Origin: CAZFQG01 sp964520785
GTDB lineage: Bacteria > Planctomycetota > Planctomycetia > Pirellulales > Thermoguttaceae
DNA: 18,221 nucleotides
Reading direction: 5' to 3'
NCBI GenBank assembly: GCA_964520785.1
Contig: CAZFQG010000128.1
Location: 1-18,221 of the forward strand
Shown here piece by piece: positions 1 to 7,286 of this stretch. How positions within the stretch are numbered: position 1 is the stretch's first letter; the number at the start of each line of letters is the position of its first letter. The notes under the pieces were generated by a model. It saw nothing but the letters and a program-made list of their open reading frames with translations, ran no database searches and was not told where the DNA came from. The position numbers and the translations under genes are program-made.

Positions 1-55
1 CAGCAACGCCTACAAACAGGCCTCGTGAGCCCTACAAAGTGCGAAATGCGCCCGG

Positions 56-742
56 ATGCTCAAGGAGGGGAATGAGAGATTCCATTCCGGAGAATCGGAG
101 CGTCCCCACGCGGATGCGGCGAGGCTGGAGGCGGCCGGAACGGAGAACCAGAAGGATCACGCCTAGGCTACCATAATCACCTGTTCCGATTCGCGAGTGC
201 CGGTGGAGCTGATCTTCGACGCCGGCGTAATGGACATTTTCGTCATCCGGACGGCTGGAAACCTCTGCGGGGCGAATGAGATCGGCTCGATCGAATACGG
301 TCTGGCCCATGTGAAGACGCCGGTCTTCGTCATGCTGGGACACACCCAGTGTGGAGCCGTGACCGCGGCGACGCACGTCGCGGAGGGAATGGGGCATCCG
401 CTGGAACGGAATATCCAGCCGCTGGTGGAGCAGATTCTGCCCGCCGTCAAGAAGGCGAAGGAAAACCGCCCCGATATGCAGGGGGAGTCGATCGTCCCCT
501 TGGCGACCGAGGAGAACATGTGGCGGGGGATCGAGCGCTTGCTCCGCGAAAGCCCAACGGTCCGCGGTCTCGTCAAGCAAGGAAAAACCAAGGTGTTGGC
601 GGCGGTTTACGACGTCGGCACCGGGAAAGTACACTGGCTGCCGGAACGGCGAGTGGACGCGATCCTGGAAAAGGTGGAGGCGTCGGCGTCCGAGGCGACG
701 GAAGGTTCCGCGAACCACGCGGAGGGATCTCGCGAACCGTAA
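56..742 (+). pseudogene. beta-carbonic anhydrase interrupted by an in-frame TAG
   Basis: Beta-class carbonic anhydrases interconvert CO2 and bicarbonate using a zinc held by two Cys and one His. Counting from ATG 56, the frame reads RMLKEGNERF-like N-terminal sequence, then TAG at 164-166 (codon 37), then at once ATIITCSDSRVPVELIFD. Zinc ligands C43, H96 and C99 (GHTQCGA) and the D45/R47 dyad are all present, and the gene ends normally at TAA 740-742. Family members usually have Phe or Tyr where the TAG sits, so a TAC or TAT to TAG change is the simplest explanation. No ATG, GTG or TTG lies between the TAG and the first zinc Cys. Restart at GTG 197 would lose that Cys, so the product is probably dead unless the stop is read through. 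A second in-frame stop (TGA 26-28) lies upstream. Identity is certain. Whether this is true decay or a sequencing error cannot be told from here. Confidence 0.88.
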
Positions 743-1268
743 CGCCAAACTGTTCTCCCTGTTCGCGAGGGATATTCGCCTTCGCACGGCGTTGAGACGA
801 CGACCCGATCGCCGCGAAGTACCGCCGCTTCAATGCGGATTGCCTCGGAACGGTCACGGAGGCGCTACCGCCGCGGCCGATCTCCGAGAAATACCACATC
901 CGCTGCGCGCCGCTCGGATTGGGGTCGGTCCCCGGGAAGGCGAACGGTTCGAAACCGGACTGGGTGTCGCCGTTCCCGTCCTGGAAATCGACCATGAGGC
1001 CGCTGGGGAGCGAACTGGTGATTTCCAATCCGCTGACGTGCGCGTAGTTGGGCTTCGGGGCGACGGAGATCACCACGGGATTCGTCCCGCCGGAGACGAC
1101 GTTTGTCGGCAGCGTGCTGATAATGCCCGGATCGGGGTCGTTTCTTACTGCGCTGTTTCCGCCGCCGTAGGTGATCGGTTGATCAGGGCTGATCACCCGG
1201 TCGGCCCCATCGGCGTCGGTGAGGGAAACGCTCACCGATAGCATAACCGGCATGGACTGTCGCCACAA
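573..1268 (-). pseudogene. truncated fragment of a secreted-type beta-rich protein, unknown family
   Basis: The minus strand of 790-1268 reads like real protein: SLTDADGADRVISPDQPITY, later SGLEITSSLPSGL, then SGFEPFAFPGTDPNPSGAQ followed by RMWYFSEIGRGGSASV. The opposing plus frame is an Arg/Gly/Ala-rich shadow. The Asp/Gly/Ser/Pro-rich make-up suggests an extracellular beta-sandwich or repeat protein, but I do not recognise the family. No signal peptide or ribosome-binding site precedes the first possible start (TTG 1268). The frame extends upstream only to a stop near 1322, so the N-terminus looks lost. The last 55 or so codons run antisense into the carbonic anhydrase end and are probably read-through. 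It is most likely a remnant of a larger gene. A short genuine gene is possible but less likely. Confidence 0.35.
729..769. repeat. 9-bp inverted repeat spanning the carbonic anhydrase stop codon
   Basis: CTCGCGAAC at 729-737 is the exact reverse complement of GTTCGCGAG at 761-769, leaving a 23-nt loop that contains the TAA stop. A shorter inner hairpin (TCCCT/AGGGA) overlaps the right arm. No T-run follows on either strand, so an intrinsic terminator is only a weak possibility. It lies between convergent frames. Confidence 0.3.
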
Positions 1269-1305
1269 CCACTTGAAACGAGAAGCACCATCAACAGGGG
1301 GAGAA

Positions 1306-1334
1306 TTGACCCTGTACGACTATTCCGTTAGTAT
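1306..1334 (+). promoter_or_regulatory. candidate sigma70-like promoter of the zinc-ribbon gene
   Basis: TTGACC at 1306-1311 (5 of 6 to the -35 consensus) is followed after 17 nt by TAGTAT at 1329-1334 (4 of 6 to the -10). This would start transcription near 1341, about 37 nt before the ATG at 1378. It is a match by eye only. Confidence 0.35.
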
Positions 1335-1377
1335 GAATACGTTAGATCCGTACAGTTCGCTCTGAGGACATCCCCCC

Positions 1378-2031
1378 ATGATACGTGTTACCTGCTCCGA
1401 GTGCGGCGCCGGCCTGAAGGCCCCCGAGGAGGCCGCCGGTAAACTGAGTAAATGCCCTCGCTGCAAACACGCCGTCCGCATCCCCCTACCGGGCGTATCG
1501 GCGATGGAAGCAATCGGCTTGGGCGAGGTCCCGGACGAGAAAGTGGAGGTCCGCGCCACCGAGCCCCTGCCCAAGGTCTACCCTCCGGAACGCCTCACCG
1601 CCCCGAATCGCTACGTCATTTGCGGAAATAAGGGGATTATCGCCTCCTGGTTTCCCACTAGCGAGGGGTGGCGAGTAAAAACCAACACGGGCTATGTCAG
1701 CCCTCTGATGCACCGTGAACTGCTGCCAATCGAGGGGGACTTCCGATTCGTCGAGGTCCAAATCGACTCCGACGGCGTGAATTCCCGTCTGAGGGGATTA
1801 CGGATTTTTGAACTCGCCAAGCGGTACGCCCTAATCACGCTCGACCGCGGAGACAACCACGTGCTCAAGTCGATTACCCGTGCCGGTACGCTGAGTCGCG
1901 AACAGAAGAACTTCGTCCGCCTGGCGATCCGCGAGCAGCTCATGCCGGAGGTGTGGACCTCGGCGTCGACGGTGCTGGAATTCCTGGGCAACGCCGATTA
2001 TCATTCCACGGAGATATACGAGCCGGAGTAA
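1378..2031 (+). CDS. zinc-ribbon domain protein of unknown function
   Basis: The 217-residue protein opens with a compact zinc ribbon: C6-x2-C9 and C26-x2-C29 in a setting (CSECGAGLKAPEEAAGK) very like the N-terminal ribbons found on many planctomycete proteins. Such ribbons usually bind one zinc and are appended to diverse domains. A linker (residues 35-75) leads to a mixed alpha/beta region of about 140 residues with no motif I recognise. There is no signal peptide or membrane segment, so it is probably cytoplasmic. A GAGG stretch lies about 11 nt before the ATG and a candidate promoter lies upstream. The next gene starts 117 nt later, beyond two REP hairpins, so this is probably its own transcription unit. 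Function is unknown and I assign none. Confidence 0.85.
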   Translation: MIRVTCSECGAGLKAPEEAAGKLSKCPRCKHAVRIPLPGVSAMEAIGLGEVPDEKVEVRATEPLPKVYPPERLTAPNRYVICGNKGIIASWFPTSEGWRVKTNTGYVSPLMHRELLPIEGDFRFVEVQIDSDGVNSRLRGLRIFELAKRYALITLDRGDNHVLKSITRAGTLSREQKNFVRLAIREQLMPEVWTSASTVLEFLGNADYHSTEIYEPE

Positions 2032-2058
2032 TCAGAAATGAGAAACGGCACCCGTGGA

Positions 2059-2124
2059 GGCAACCCTTGTGGTTGCCCGGCGTGGCGTCCCCAGTTTGAC
2101 CGAGGGCAGGCACAAGGCCTGCCC
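2059..2124. repeat. BIME-like pair of REP hairpins in inverted orientation
   Basis: Two perfect hairpins lie 26 nt apart. The first is GGCAACC (2059-2065), loop CTTGT, GGTTGCC (2071-2077). The second is GGGCAGGC (2104-2111), loop ACAAG, GCCTGCCC (2117-2124). Stem sequences differ but the 5-nt loops are exact reverse complements, so the two hairpins are inverted copies of one design. This is the layout of REP/BIME elements, which in other bacteria are spread by RAYT (TnpA-REP, Y1) transposases. The element sits between the zinc-ribbon gene and the DUF6485 gene and may act as a transcription or mRNA-stability barrier. No RAYT gene is in the window. Confidence 0.65.
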
Positions 2125-2148
2125 GTACTGACGTAAAGGTATTGATTG

Positions 2149-2352
2149 ATGGAATGCAAAAAAGAGAAGAATGCAGAGACTTGCGCATGCACGTACATGT
2201 CGTGCGGCAAGCGGGGTGTGTGCTGCGATTGTCTAACGTATCATTTGAAGAGTCGCCAACTGCCGGGGTGTTGCTTTCCGCCGGAGGCGGAAAAGACCTA
2301 TGACCGCTCGTTCGAGCACTTCGCGCGTCTGGTCACTGAGAAGAAGGCCTAA
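2149..2352 (+). CDS. DUF6485-type cysteine-rich small protein
   Basis: This 67-residue protein has nine cysteines (3, 12, 14, 19, 25, 26, 28, 41, 42). It matches the pattern I know for DUF6485 proteins: an MECKKEKN start, CxC and CCxC clusters, an LPGC-FP segment, then an EKTYDRSFEHF helix. The Cys spacing suggests a metal site (zinc or Fe-S), but no activity is established. ATG 2149 is preferred over the in-frame TTG 2146 because it gives the canonical N-terminus and sits 8 nt after AAAGGT (2135-2140). Its TAA ends at 2352 and the amidotransferase ATG begins at 2353, so the two are almost certainly co-transcribed. Confidence 0.85.
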   Translation: MECKKEKNAETCACTYMSCGKRGVCCDCLTYHLKSRQLPGCCFPPEAEKTYDRSFEHFARLVTEKKA

Positions 2353-3081
2353 ATGAAGCCGCTGTTAGTCTTCCGTTTCGGCGGAACGTTTTCCGAACTC
2401 GCCCGAGACAGGGGAGATTTCGAGGACTGGATTCTTGCCGGAATGGGTCTGGCACGCCGGGACGCGATTCTCTTCGACGTGGCGCAACGGCAGAGTGAAG
2501 ACTTGCCGGAACACGAATCGGTCCGCGGGGCGGTTCTGCCCGGATCGCACGACATGCTTACCGAGTGCCCGGTCTGGTTGGAATGGGTAAGCGACTGGGT
2601 GGCCGGCGCCGTATTTCGCGGGGTTCCTCTCCTGGGGATTTGCTACGGGCACCAAATCCTCGCGAGAGCATTCGGCGGAGTGGTGGGCAATAACCCGCGT
2701 GGAACCGAATTGGGGAGTGTGCCGCTGAGACTGCATGAGGCGGCCGAAGACGACCTGGTTCTGAGCGGGCTTCGCTCGGGGGATCACGTCTATGTCAGCC
2801 ACACGCAGTCGGCCTTGGGGCTTCCGGAAGAAGCGGTGCTGTTGGCCTCTAGCGACCGGGAGCCGCACCACGCATTTCGAATCGGATCAGTTGCCTGGGG
2901 AGTGCAGTTCCACCCCGAGTTCGACGCGGCGATTACGGAGTATTATATCAAACGCGGTACAAAACTGTTGCGGTCGCAGGGCCAATCCCCCGAGCGGCTG
3001 GCACGGGAGTGTGCCCAGGAATCGTCTGGAGGAACGGTGCTCCAGCGGTTTTCGGCCGTCACTCAAGAGGTAACACTTTGA
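2353..3081 (+). CDS. class I glutamine amidotransferase (GMP synthase glutaminase-like)
   Basis: The 242-residue protein is a stand-alone GATase1 domain, which hydrolyses glutamine and passes ammonia to a partner, or hydrolyses a gamma-glutamyl bond. The nucleophile elbow is GIC97YGHQ, and the other triad members are H187 and E189 in VQFHPEF. VLPGSHDMLTE at 61-71 is the usual glycine-rich oxyanion segment. No synthetase domain is fused, and none is encoded nearby, so the acceptor is unknown. Proteins of this type are often labelled GMP synthase-like, which need not be their role. The start abuts the DUF6485 stop with an AGAAGG-like ribosome site 5 nt upstream. A membrane protein gene follows after 41 nt. 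Confidence 0.9.
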   Translation: MKPLLVFRFGGTFSELARDRGDFEDWILAGMGLARRDAILFDVAQRQSEDLPEHESVRGAVLPGSHDMLTECPVWLEWVSDWVAGAVFRGVPLLGICYGHQILARAFGGVVGNNPRGTELGSVPLRLHEAAEDDLVLSGLRSGDHVYVSHTQSALGLPEEAVLLASSDREPHHAFRIGSVAWGVQFHPEFDAAITEYYIKRGTKLLRSQGQSPERLARECAQESSGGTVLQRFSAVTQEVTL

Positions 3082-3122
3082 CCGGCCCCTGTTCCGAAAA
3101 CCCCACGAACGGAGATTTGTCC

Positions 3123-3899
3123 ATGAGTTCGCCCTTTTTGCGCCCGACCCTTGCCGAACGGCTTTCAACGGTCATTCTCGGCGCGCTTTTGACCCTTGCG
3201 GCGGCCGGGTGCATCGGCGGCGCGTTGCTGGCCAGATCGCTGGGGGTTTCCGTGTCGCTGTTGCCGTTTCTGGGATACGGATCGTTCGGCTTTCTGCTCG
3301 TCGGGACGATGTTTTGGATGACCCGGCCGAGTTGGTACGGGATGTTCATCACGATCGGGCTGGTGTTGTGCCTGATCGGCGACGCGAGCCTATATTACAA
3401 GAGCTTCCTCATCGGCAGCAGCTCGTTCCTGGTGGCGCACATCGCGTTTATCATGGCGTTCTTCACGCTTCGGGCCTCGCGGCGCGATCCGGCCGGCGAA
3501 TATGCGTGCGGCGCGCGGCACGGTTTTTTCGGCGCGTTTTCCTGGGGCCGGTTGTCGGTGTCGATTCCGGTGATGGTGTTGATCAGCGCGGGTCTGGCGT
3601 TCTGGATTCTCCCCGGCGTGGAAAACGTAGCGGAGTTGGTCCTGGTCCCGGCCTATATGGTAGTGATCACGACCATGGTGATTTTTTCCGGCGGAATCCG
3701 CGACACGCGGATGCGCGCCATCGTCTTTCTCGCGGCGATCCTGTTCTACATCTCCGATATCTTCGTCGCGGAGTGGCGATACGTGAACATCATCGGCGAC
3801 ACGAGCTACTACTGCTATCCGCTCTATTACGCCGGATGCTTCCTGTTCGCCTGGAGCGTGGGGGTAAAGAATCTCAGCCGCGCGGAGCGAGCGGAATAG
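3123..3899 (+). CDS. YhhN/TMEM86-like membrane protein (lysoplasmalogenase family)
   Basis: The protein has 258 residues and about seven or eight hydrophobic helices. Two acidic motifs typical of the YhhN/TMEM86 family are visible: a GLVLCLIGDASL helix followed by FLVAHIAFI, and a later LFYISDIFVA helix. In animals TMEM86 enzymes cleave the vinyl-ether bond of lysoplasmalogens, while the role of most bacterial YhhN proteins is unproven. ATG 3123 is chosen because GGAG at 3111-3114 precedes it by about 8 nt and the residues before it look like read-through. It lies 41 nt after the amidotransferase gene on the same strand and is probably the last gene of that unit. It ends in TAG, which shows TAG works as a stop in this genome. 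Family assignment is moderately sure. Confidence 0.72.
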   Translation: MSSPFLRPTLAERLSTVILGALLTLAAAGCIGGALLARSLGVSVSLLPFLGYGSFGFLLVGTMFWMTRPSWYGMFITIGLVLCLIGDASLYYKSFLIGSSSFLVAHIAFIMAFFTLRASRRDPAGEYACGARHGFFGAFSWGRLSVSIPVMVLISAGLAFWILPGVENVAELVLVPAYMVVITTMVIFSGGIRDTRMRAIVFLAAILFYISDIFVAEWRYVNIIGDTSYYCYPLYYAGCFLFAWSVGVKNLSRAERAE

Positions 3900-3998
3900 G
3901 ATGAACAGGATATCGTGCCAAGAGCGGCTCGCATAACGCGATTGAACGAATGACGTCGTTGGGGCAGGCGGGACGCGGTCGCGGTCGGCACCTCGCTC

Positions 3999-6900
3999 TT
4001 ACGCCCTGTGCCGCATCTCTTCCACCATTTCGGAAGTCCGACCGACGTCCATATGCGGACCGCCGAGGGGGATCGCCGTCGGCTCTTCGTCCGTGGCCGG
4101 TTCCGGCACGTCGCTCCCGCGTTTTGGTCGGGACTTCAGTCGATAGCCGAAGACGAGATTTCCGTAGAACGCCAGCCGGTTCAGGAAGGCGACGGAGAAG
4201 AGGTCGTCGAGCAGGCTGTAGACGACCGGGATGACGATGAGGGTGAGGATCGTCGAGGTGATCATCCCGCCGACGATGGCCGTTCCCATCGGGGCGCGGG
4301 CTTCGGCCCCGCTCCCAAGGCCCAGAACGACCGGGATCATTCCGGCGATGGTCGACATCGCCGTCATCAGGATCGGCCTCAGCCGCACCGGTCCGGCGCG
4401 GAGGATGGCGTCGCGTTTCGGCACGCCCCGCCGTCGCAGGAGATTCGTGTAGTCGATCAGGAGAATCGCATTCTTGGTAACAAGGCCCGCCAGCATGATC
4501 ATGCCGATCATGGAAAAGATATTGATCGTCCTTCCGGTCAGGAACAACAGGCCGAGCGCTCCAACGACGGAAAGAGGGAGCGAAAGCATGACCGTGAACG
4601 GGTGAACCAGGCTTTCGAACTGGGCCGCCAGGACCATGTAGATGAGAATGACGGCAAGCCCCAGGCTGAAGAGGATGTTCGCGAACGACTCGGCCATGTT
4701 TTCCGCCTCGCCGGAGAATTTGGTCTCGGTCCCCTCGGGGAGACCGATCGCCGCGGCGATTTGCTTGACCTCCTCGACCGCCTCGTTGAGGACCTTTCCC
4801 TGGTCGAGATTGGCGTAGATGGTCAACTTGCGCGAACGTCCTTCCCGGTCGATTTGCACCGGCCCCGTGCCGGTATCCACGTCGACGAGGTGGTGAAGCT
4901 CGATCAATTCGCCGCTTCGGCTACGGACCGGTACGTTCAGAACCGACTCGGGCCGGTCGCGGTCGTTCCGAACCAGGCGGACGCGGACTTCGTAGGTTTC
5001 GCCCCCTTCTTCGAACCTGCCGGCGCGGCGGCCGCCGATCAGCGTTTGGACCGCGCCGCCGATGTCGCGGACCGTGACGCCCAGGTCGGCCGCCTTATTC
5101 CGGTCCGGCACGACGTCGACCTGCGGCTTCCCCACGTCGTAACTGGAATTCACGTCGACGAGCCCCTTCTCCTTCATTCGTTGCATGATCTTCTTCGAGA
5201 CCGCGTCCAGTTCCTCCAGGTCCTGCCCCTGCAACCCGAACTGGATCGCGGCCGACTCGAACCCCGCGTCGGACCCGCTTATGTTCTGAACGACTTCGAC
5301 GCTCGTCTTGATATGGGTGAGGTCCCCAAGTTCCCTTCTCGCATCCTTCATGACGTCGAATTGCGAAAAACCACGTTCGGACTTCGGAAGCAGCTTGACG
5401 ACGATCGACGCCTCGTTGACGCGCTCTTGCGAACCGCCCCCGATCGTCGTGAGGATGTCGGTCACGCCGCGGAGCGTACGGAGGCGGCGCTCGATCTCGG
5501 AAACGACCATGTTGGTCGCCTCGAGGGAGCTTCCCACCGGGGTCTGCACTTGAACGCTGAACTGATCTTCGTCGGATTCGGGAATGAACGTCTTACCCAA
5601 AAACGGCGTTAGGGCCATTCCACCGGCGAACGCGAGGATCGCCAGGACGACGACCGCCAGCCGCCACCGCAGAGCAACCCTCAGTGCTCGGCCGTAGAAC
5701 GACTCGATTCGGGAGAAAACGGCTTCGATCGCGTTGTATACGCGGCCGTGCCCCTGGGCCTTCTGGAGCACCCGCGAGCAGAGCATGGGGGAAAGGGTTA
5801 CGGCGATGAACGTCGAGATGATGACCGCGAAGGAGACGGTGATTCCGAACTCGAAGAAGAACCGGCCGACGATCCCTTCCATGAAGGCCACCGGCACGAA
5901 GACCGCGAGTACCGCCAGCGAAGTGGCGATGACGGCGAATCCGATCTCGGCCATCGCGGCACGCGCGGCCTCGATCCGCGACATCCCTTCCTCGAGGTGG
6001 CGGTACGAATTCTCCAGCACCACGATCGTGTCATCGATTACCATGCCGACGGAGATCGTCATCGCCAGCATCGTCATCATGTTAACCGAACAACCGGCCC
6101 AGAGCATGAAGGCATACGTCGAAATGAGCGTCGTCGGAATCGTGATCGCGGCGACGAACGCCCCGCGAAAACTCCGCAAGAACAACAAGATGACGAAGAC
6201 GGCCAGGCCTCCCCCGCGGAACAGCTCCCCCTGGGCCTCGCGGATGCTGTCGTTGACGAAGAGGGACAAGTCCTGCGCGACGATCAGCTCGTACCCTTCC
6301 GGCAAAGACGCCTTCACGCTCTCCAGACGCGCCTTGACCCCCTCGGCGACGGCGACGAGGTTCTCGCCGGACTGCCGCCGGACCATCAGCGAAACGGACT
6401 TCATTCCGTTGAACCGGGCGATACTCCGCTCGTCCTCCAAGCCGTCCTCGACGTACGCGATGTCGCCAATCCGTAAAGGACTTCCATCCCGGTAGGCGAC
6501 GACGACGTTCTCGAAATCCTCGACCCGTTCGATCTTGCCCTTCGTTTTGACGATCATTTCGATCCGGTCGTTCTCGACGCGTCCGCCGGGTGGCTCGACG
6601 TTTTCATCGACCAGGGCGTCGGTTACGTCCTGGGCGGTCAGTCCGTACGCGCGAAGGACGTCGCCGCGGAGCCAGACGCGGACTTCGCGCTCGCGTCCCC
6701 CGACGATCCGAATGCTTCCGACGCCGGAGACGCTCTCCAGACGCGGCTTGACCACGTTGTCGGCGTACTCGGTGAGATTGCGGATGTCATCCTGCCCGGA
6801 GAGGACGAGCGACAGGATGGCGCCGGAATCGAGATCGAATTTCTGGACGATGGGCGCCTCGATTTCCAGGGGAAGATCGGCGCGGATCGAGGCGACCTTG

Positions 6901-7229
6901 TCCCGGACCTCCTGGCTGGCGACGTCGATGTCTTCTTCGAGTTCGAATTCGATGAAGACCTGCCCCATTCCTTCCACGCTTTGGCTGCGGAGCTTTTTCA
7001 CGCCGCTGATCGTGTTGACCGCCTCCTCGATCAGGTCGACCACCTCCGTCTCCACCGTTTCCGGATCGGCCCCCTCATACACGACCGAGACCGTTACGAA
7101 CGGGATGTCCACGTCCGGAAACAGGTTCACCCCGATGTTCCGGTAGGAAACGGCGCCGAAGACCACCAAGGCCAGAATGACCATGCTGGCGAAAATCGGC
7201 CGCGAAATAGAAAGGTTGGATACTTGCAT
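3999..7229 (-). CDS. RND-family efflux permease, HAE1/AcrB type
   Basis: This 1076-residue inner-membrane transporter uses the proton gradient to pump drugs or other hydrophobic compounds across the envelope. It starts with the family hallmark SISRPIFASMVILALVVFGA (TM1), has the periplasmic porter region, and then the TM4 proton-relay motif GMVIDDTIVVLEN with D399/D400 matching AcrB D407/D408. K919 in GLVTKNAILLIDY matches AcrB K940. The second half repeats the first, as expected. Length is normal (AcrB has 1049), with a charged cytoplasmic tail of about 60 residues. It starts 57 nt after the adaptor gene and is the last gene of the tetR-adaptor-permease unit. The substrate cannot be read from the sequence. 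It converges with the YhhN gene across a 99-nt gap. Confidence 0.96.
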   Translation of the reverse strand: MQVSNLSISRPIFASMVILALVVFGAVSYRNIGVNLFPDVDIPFVTVSVVYEGADPETVETEVVDLIEEAVNTISGVKKLRSQSVEGMGQVFIEFELEEDIDVASQEVRDKVASIRADLPLEIEAPIVQKFDLDSGAILSLVLSGQDDIRNLTEYADNVVKPRLESVSGVGSIRIVGGREREVRVWLRGDVLRAYGLTAQDVTDALVDENVEPPGGRVENDRIEMIVKTKGKIERVEDFENVVVAYRDGSPLRIGDIAYVEDGLEDERSIARFNGMKSVSLMVRRQSGENLVAVAEGVKARLESVKASLPEGYELIVAQDLSLFVNDSIREAQGELFRGGGLAVFVILLFLRSFRGAFVAAITIPTTLISTYAFMLWAGCSVNMMTMLAMTISVGMVIDDTIVVLENSYRHLEEGMSRIEAARAAMAEIGFAVIATSLAVLAVFVPVAFMEGIVGRFFFEFGITVSFAVIISTFIAVTLSPMLCSRVLQKAQGHGRVYNAIEAVFSRIESFYGRALRVALRWRLAVVVLAILAFAGGMALTPFLGKTFIPESDEDQFSVQVQTPVGSSLEATNMVVSEIERRLRTLRGVTDILTTIGGGSQERVNEASIVVKLLPKSERGFSQFDVMKDARRELGDLTHIKTSVEVVQNISGSDAGFESAAIQFGLQGQDLEELDAVSKKIMQRMKEKGLVDVNSSYDVGKPQVDVVPDRNKAADLGVTVRDIGGAVQTLIGGRRAGRFEEGGETYEVRVRLVRNDRDRPESVLNVPVRSRSGELIELHHLVDVDTGTGPVQIDREGRSRKLTIYANLDQGKVLNEAVEEVKQIAAAIGLPEGTETKFSGEAENMAESFANILFSLGLAVILIYMVLAAQFESLVHPFTVMLSLPLSVVGALGLLFLTGRTINIFSMIGMIMLAGLVTKNAILLIDYTNLLRRRGVPKRDAILRAGPVRLRPILMTAMSTIAGMIPVVLGLGSGAEARAPMGTAIVGGMITSTILTLIVIPVVYSLLDDLFSVAFLNRLAFYGNLVFGYRLKSRPKRGSDVPEPATDEEPTAIPLGGPHMDVGRTSEMVEEMRHRA

Positions 7230-7286
7230 CTGTCCGTTTCGTCACTCCGCCACTCTGTCAGTCCGCCTCTTCCGTTACCTCGTCCC

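Noticed and set aside
164..166. TAG reassigned as a sense codon in this genome
   Set aside because: TAG serves as the natural stop of the YhhN-like gene (3897-3899) and of tetR (8691-8689), so global reassignment is not supported.
4008..5612. Long plus-strand open frame of 534 codons
   Set aside because: It lies antisense to the RND permease, is rich in Arg/Asp/Gly/His without motifs, and is the usual GC-rich shadow.
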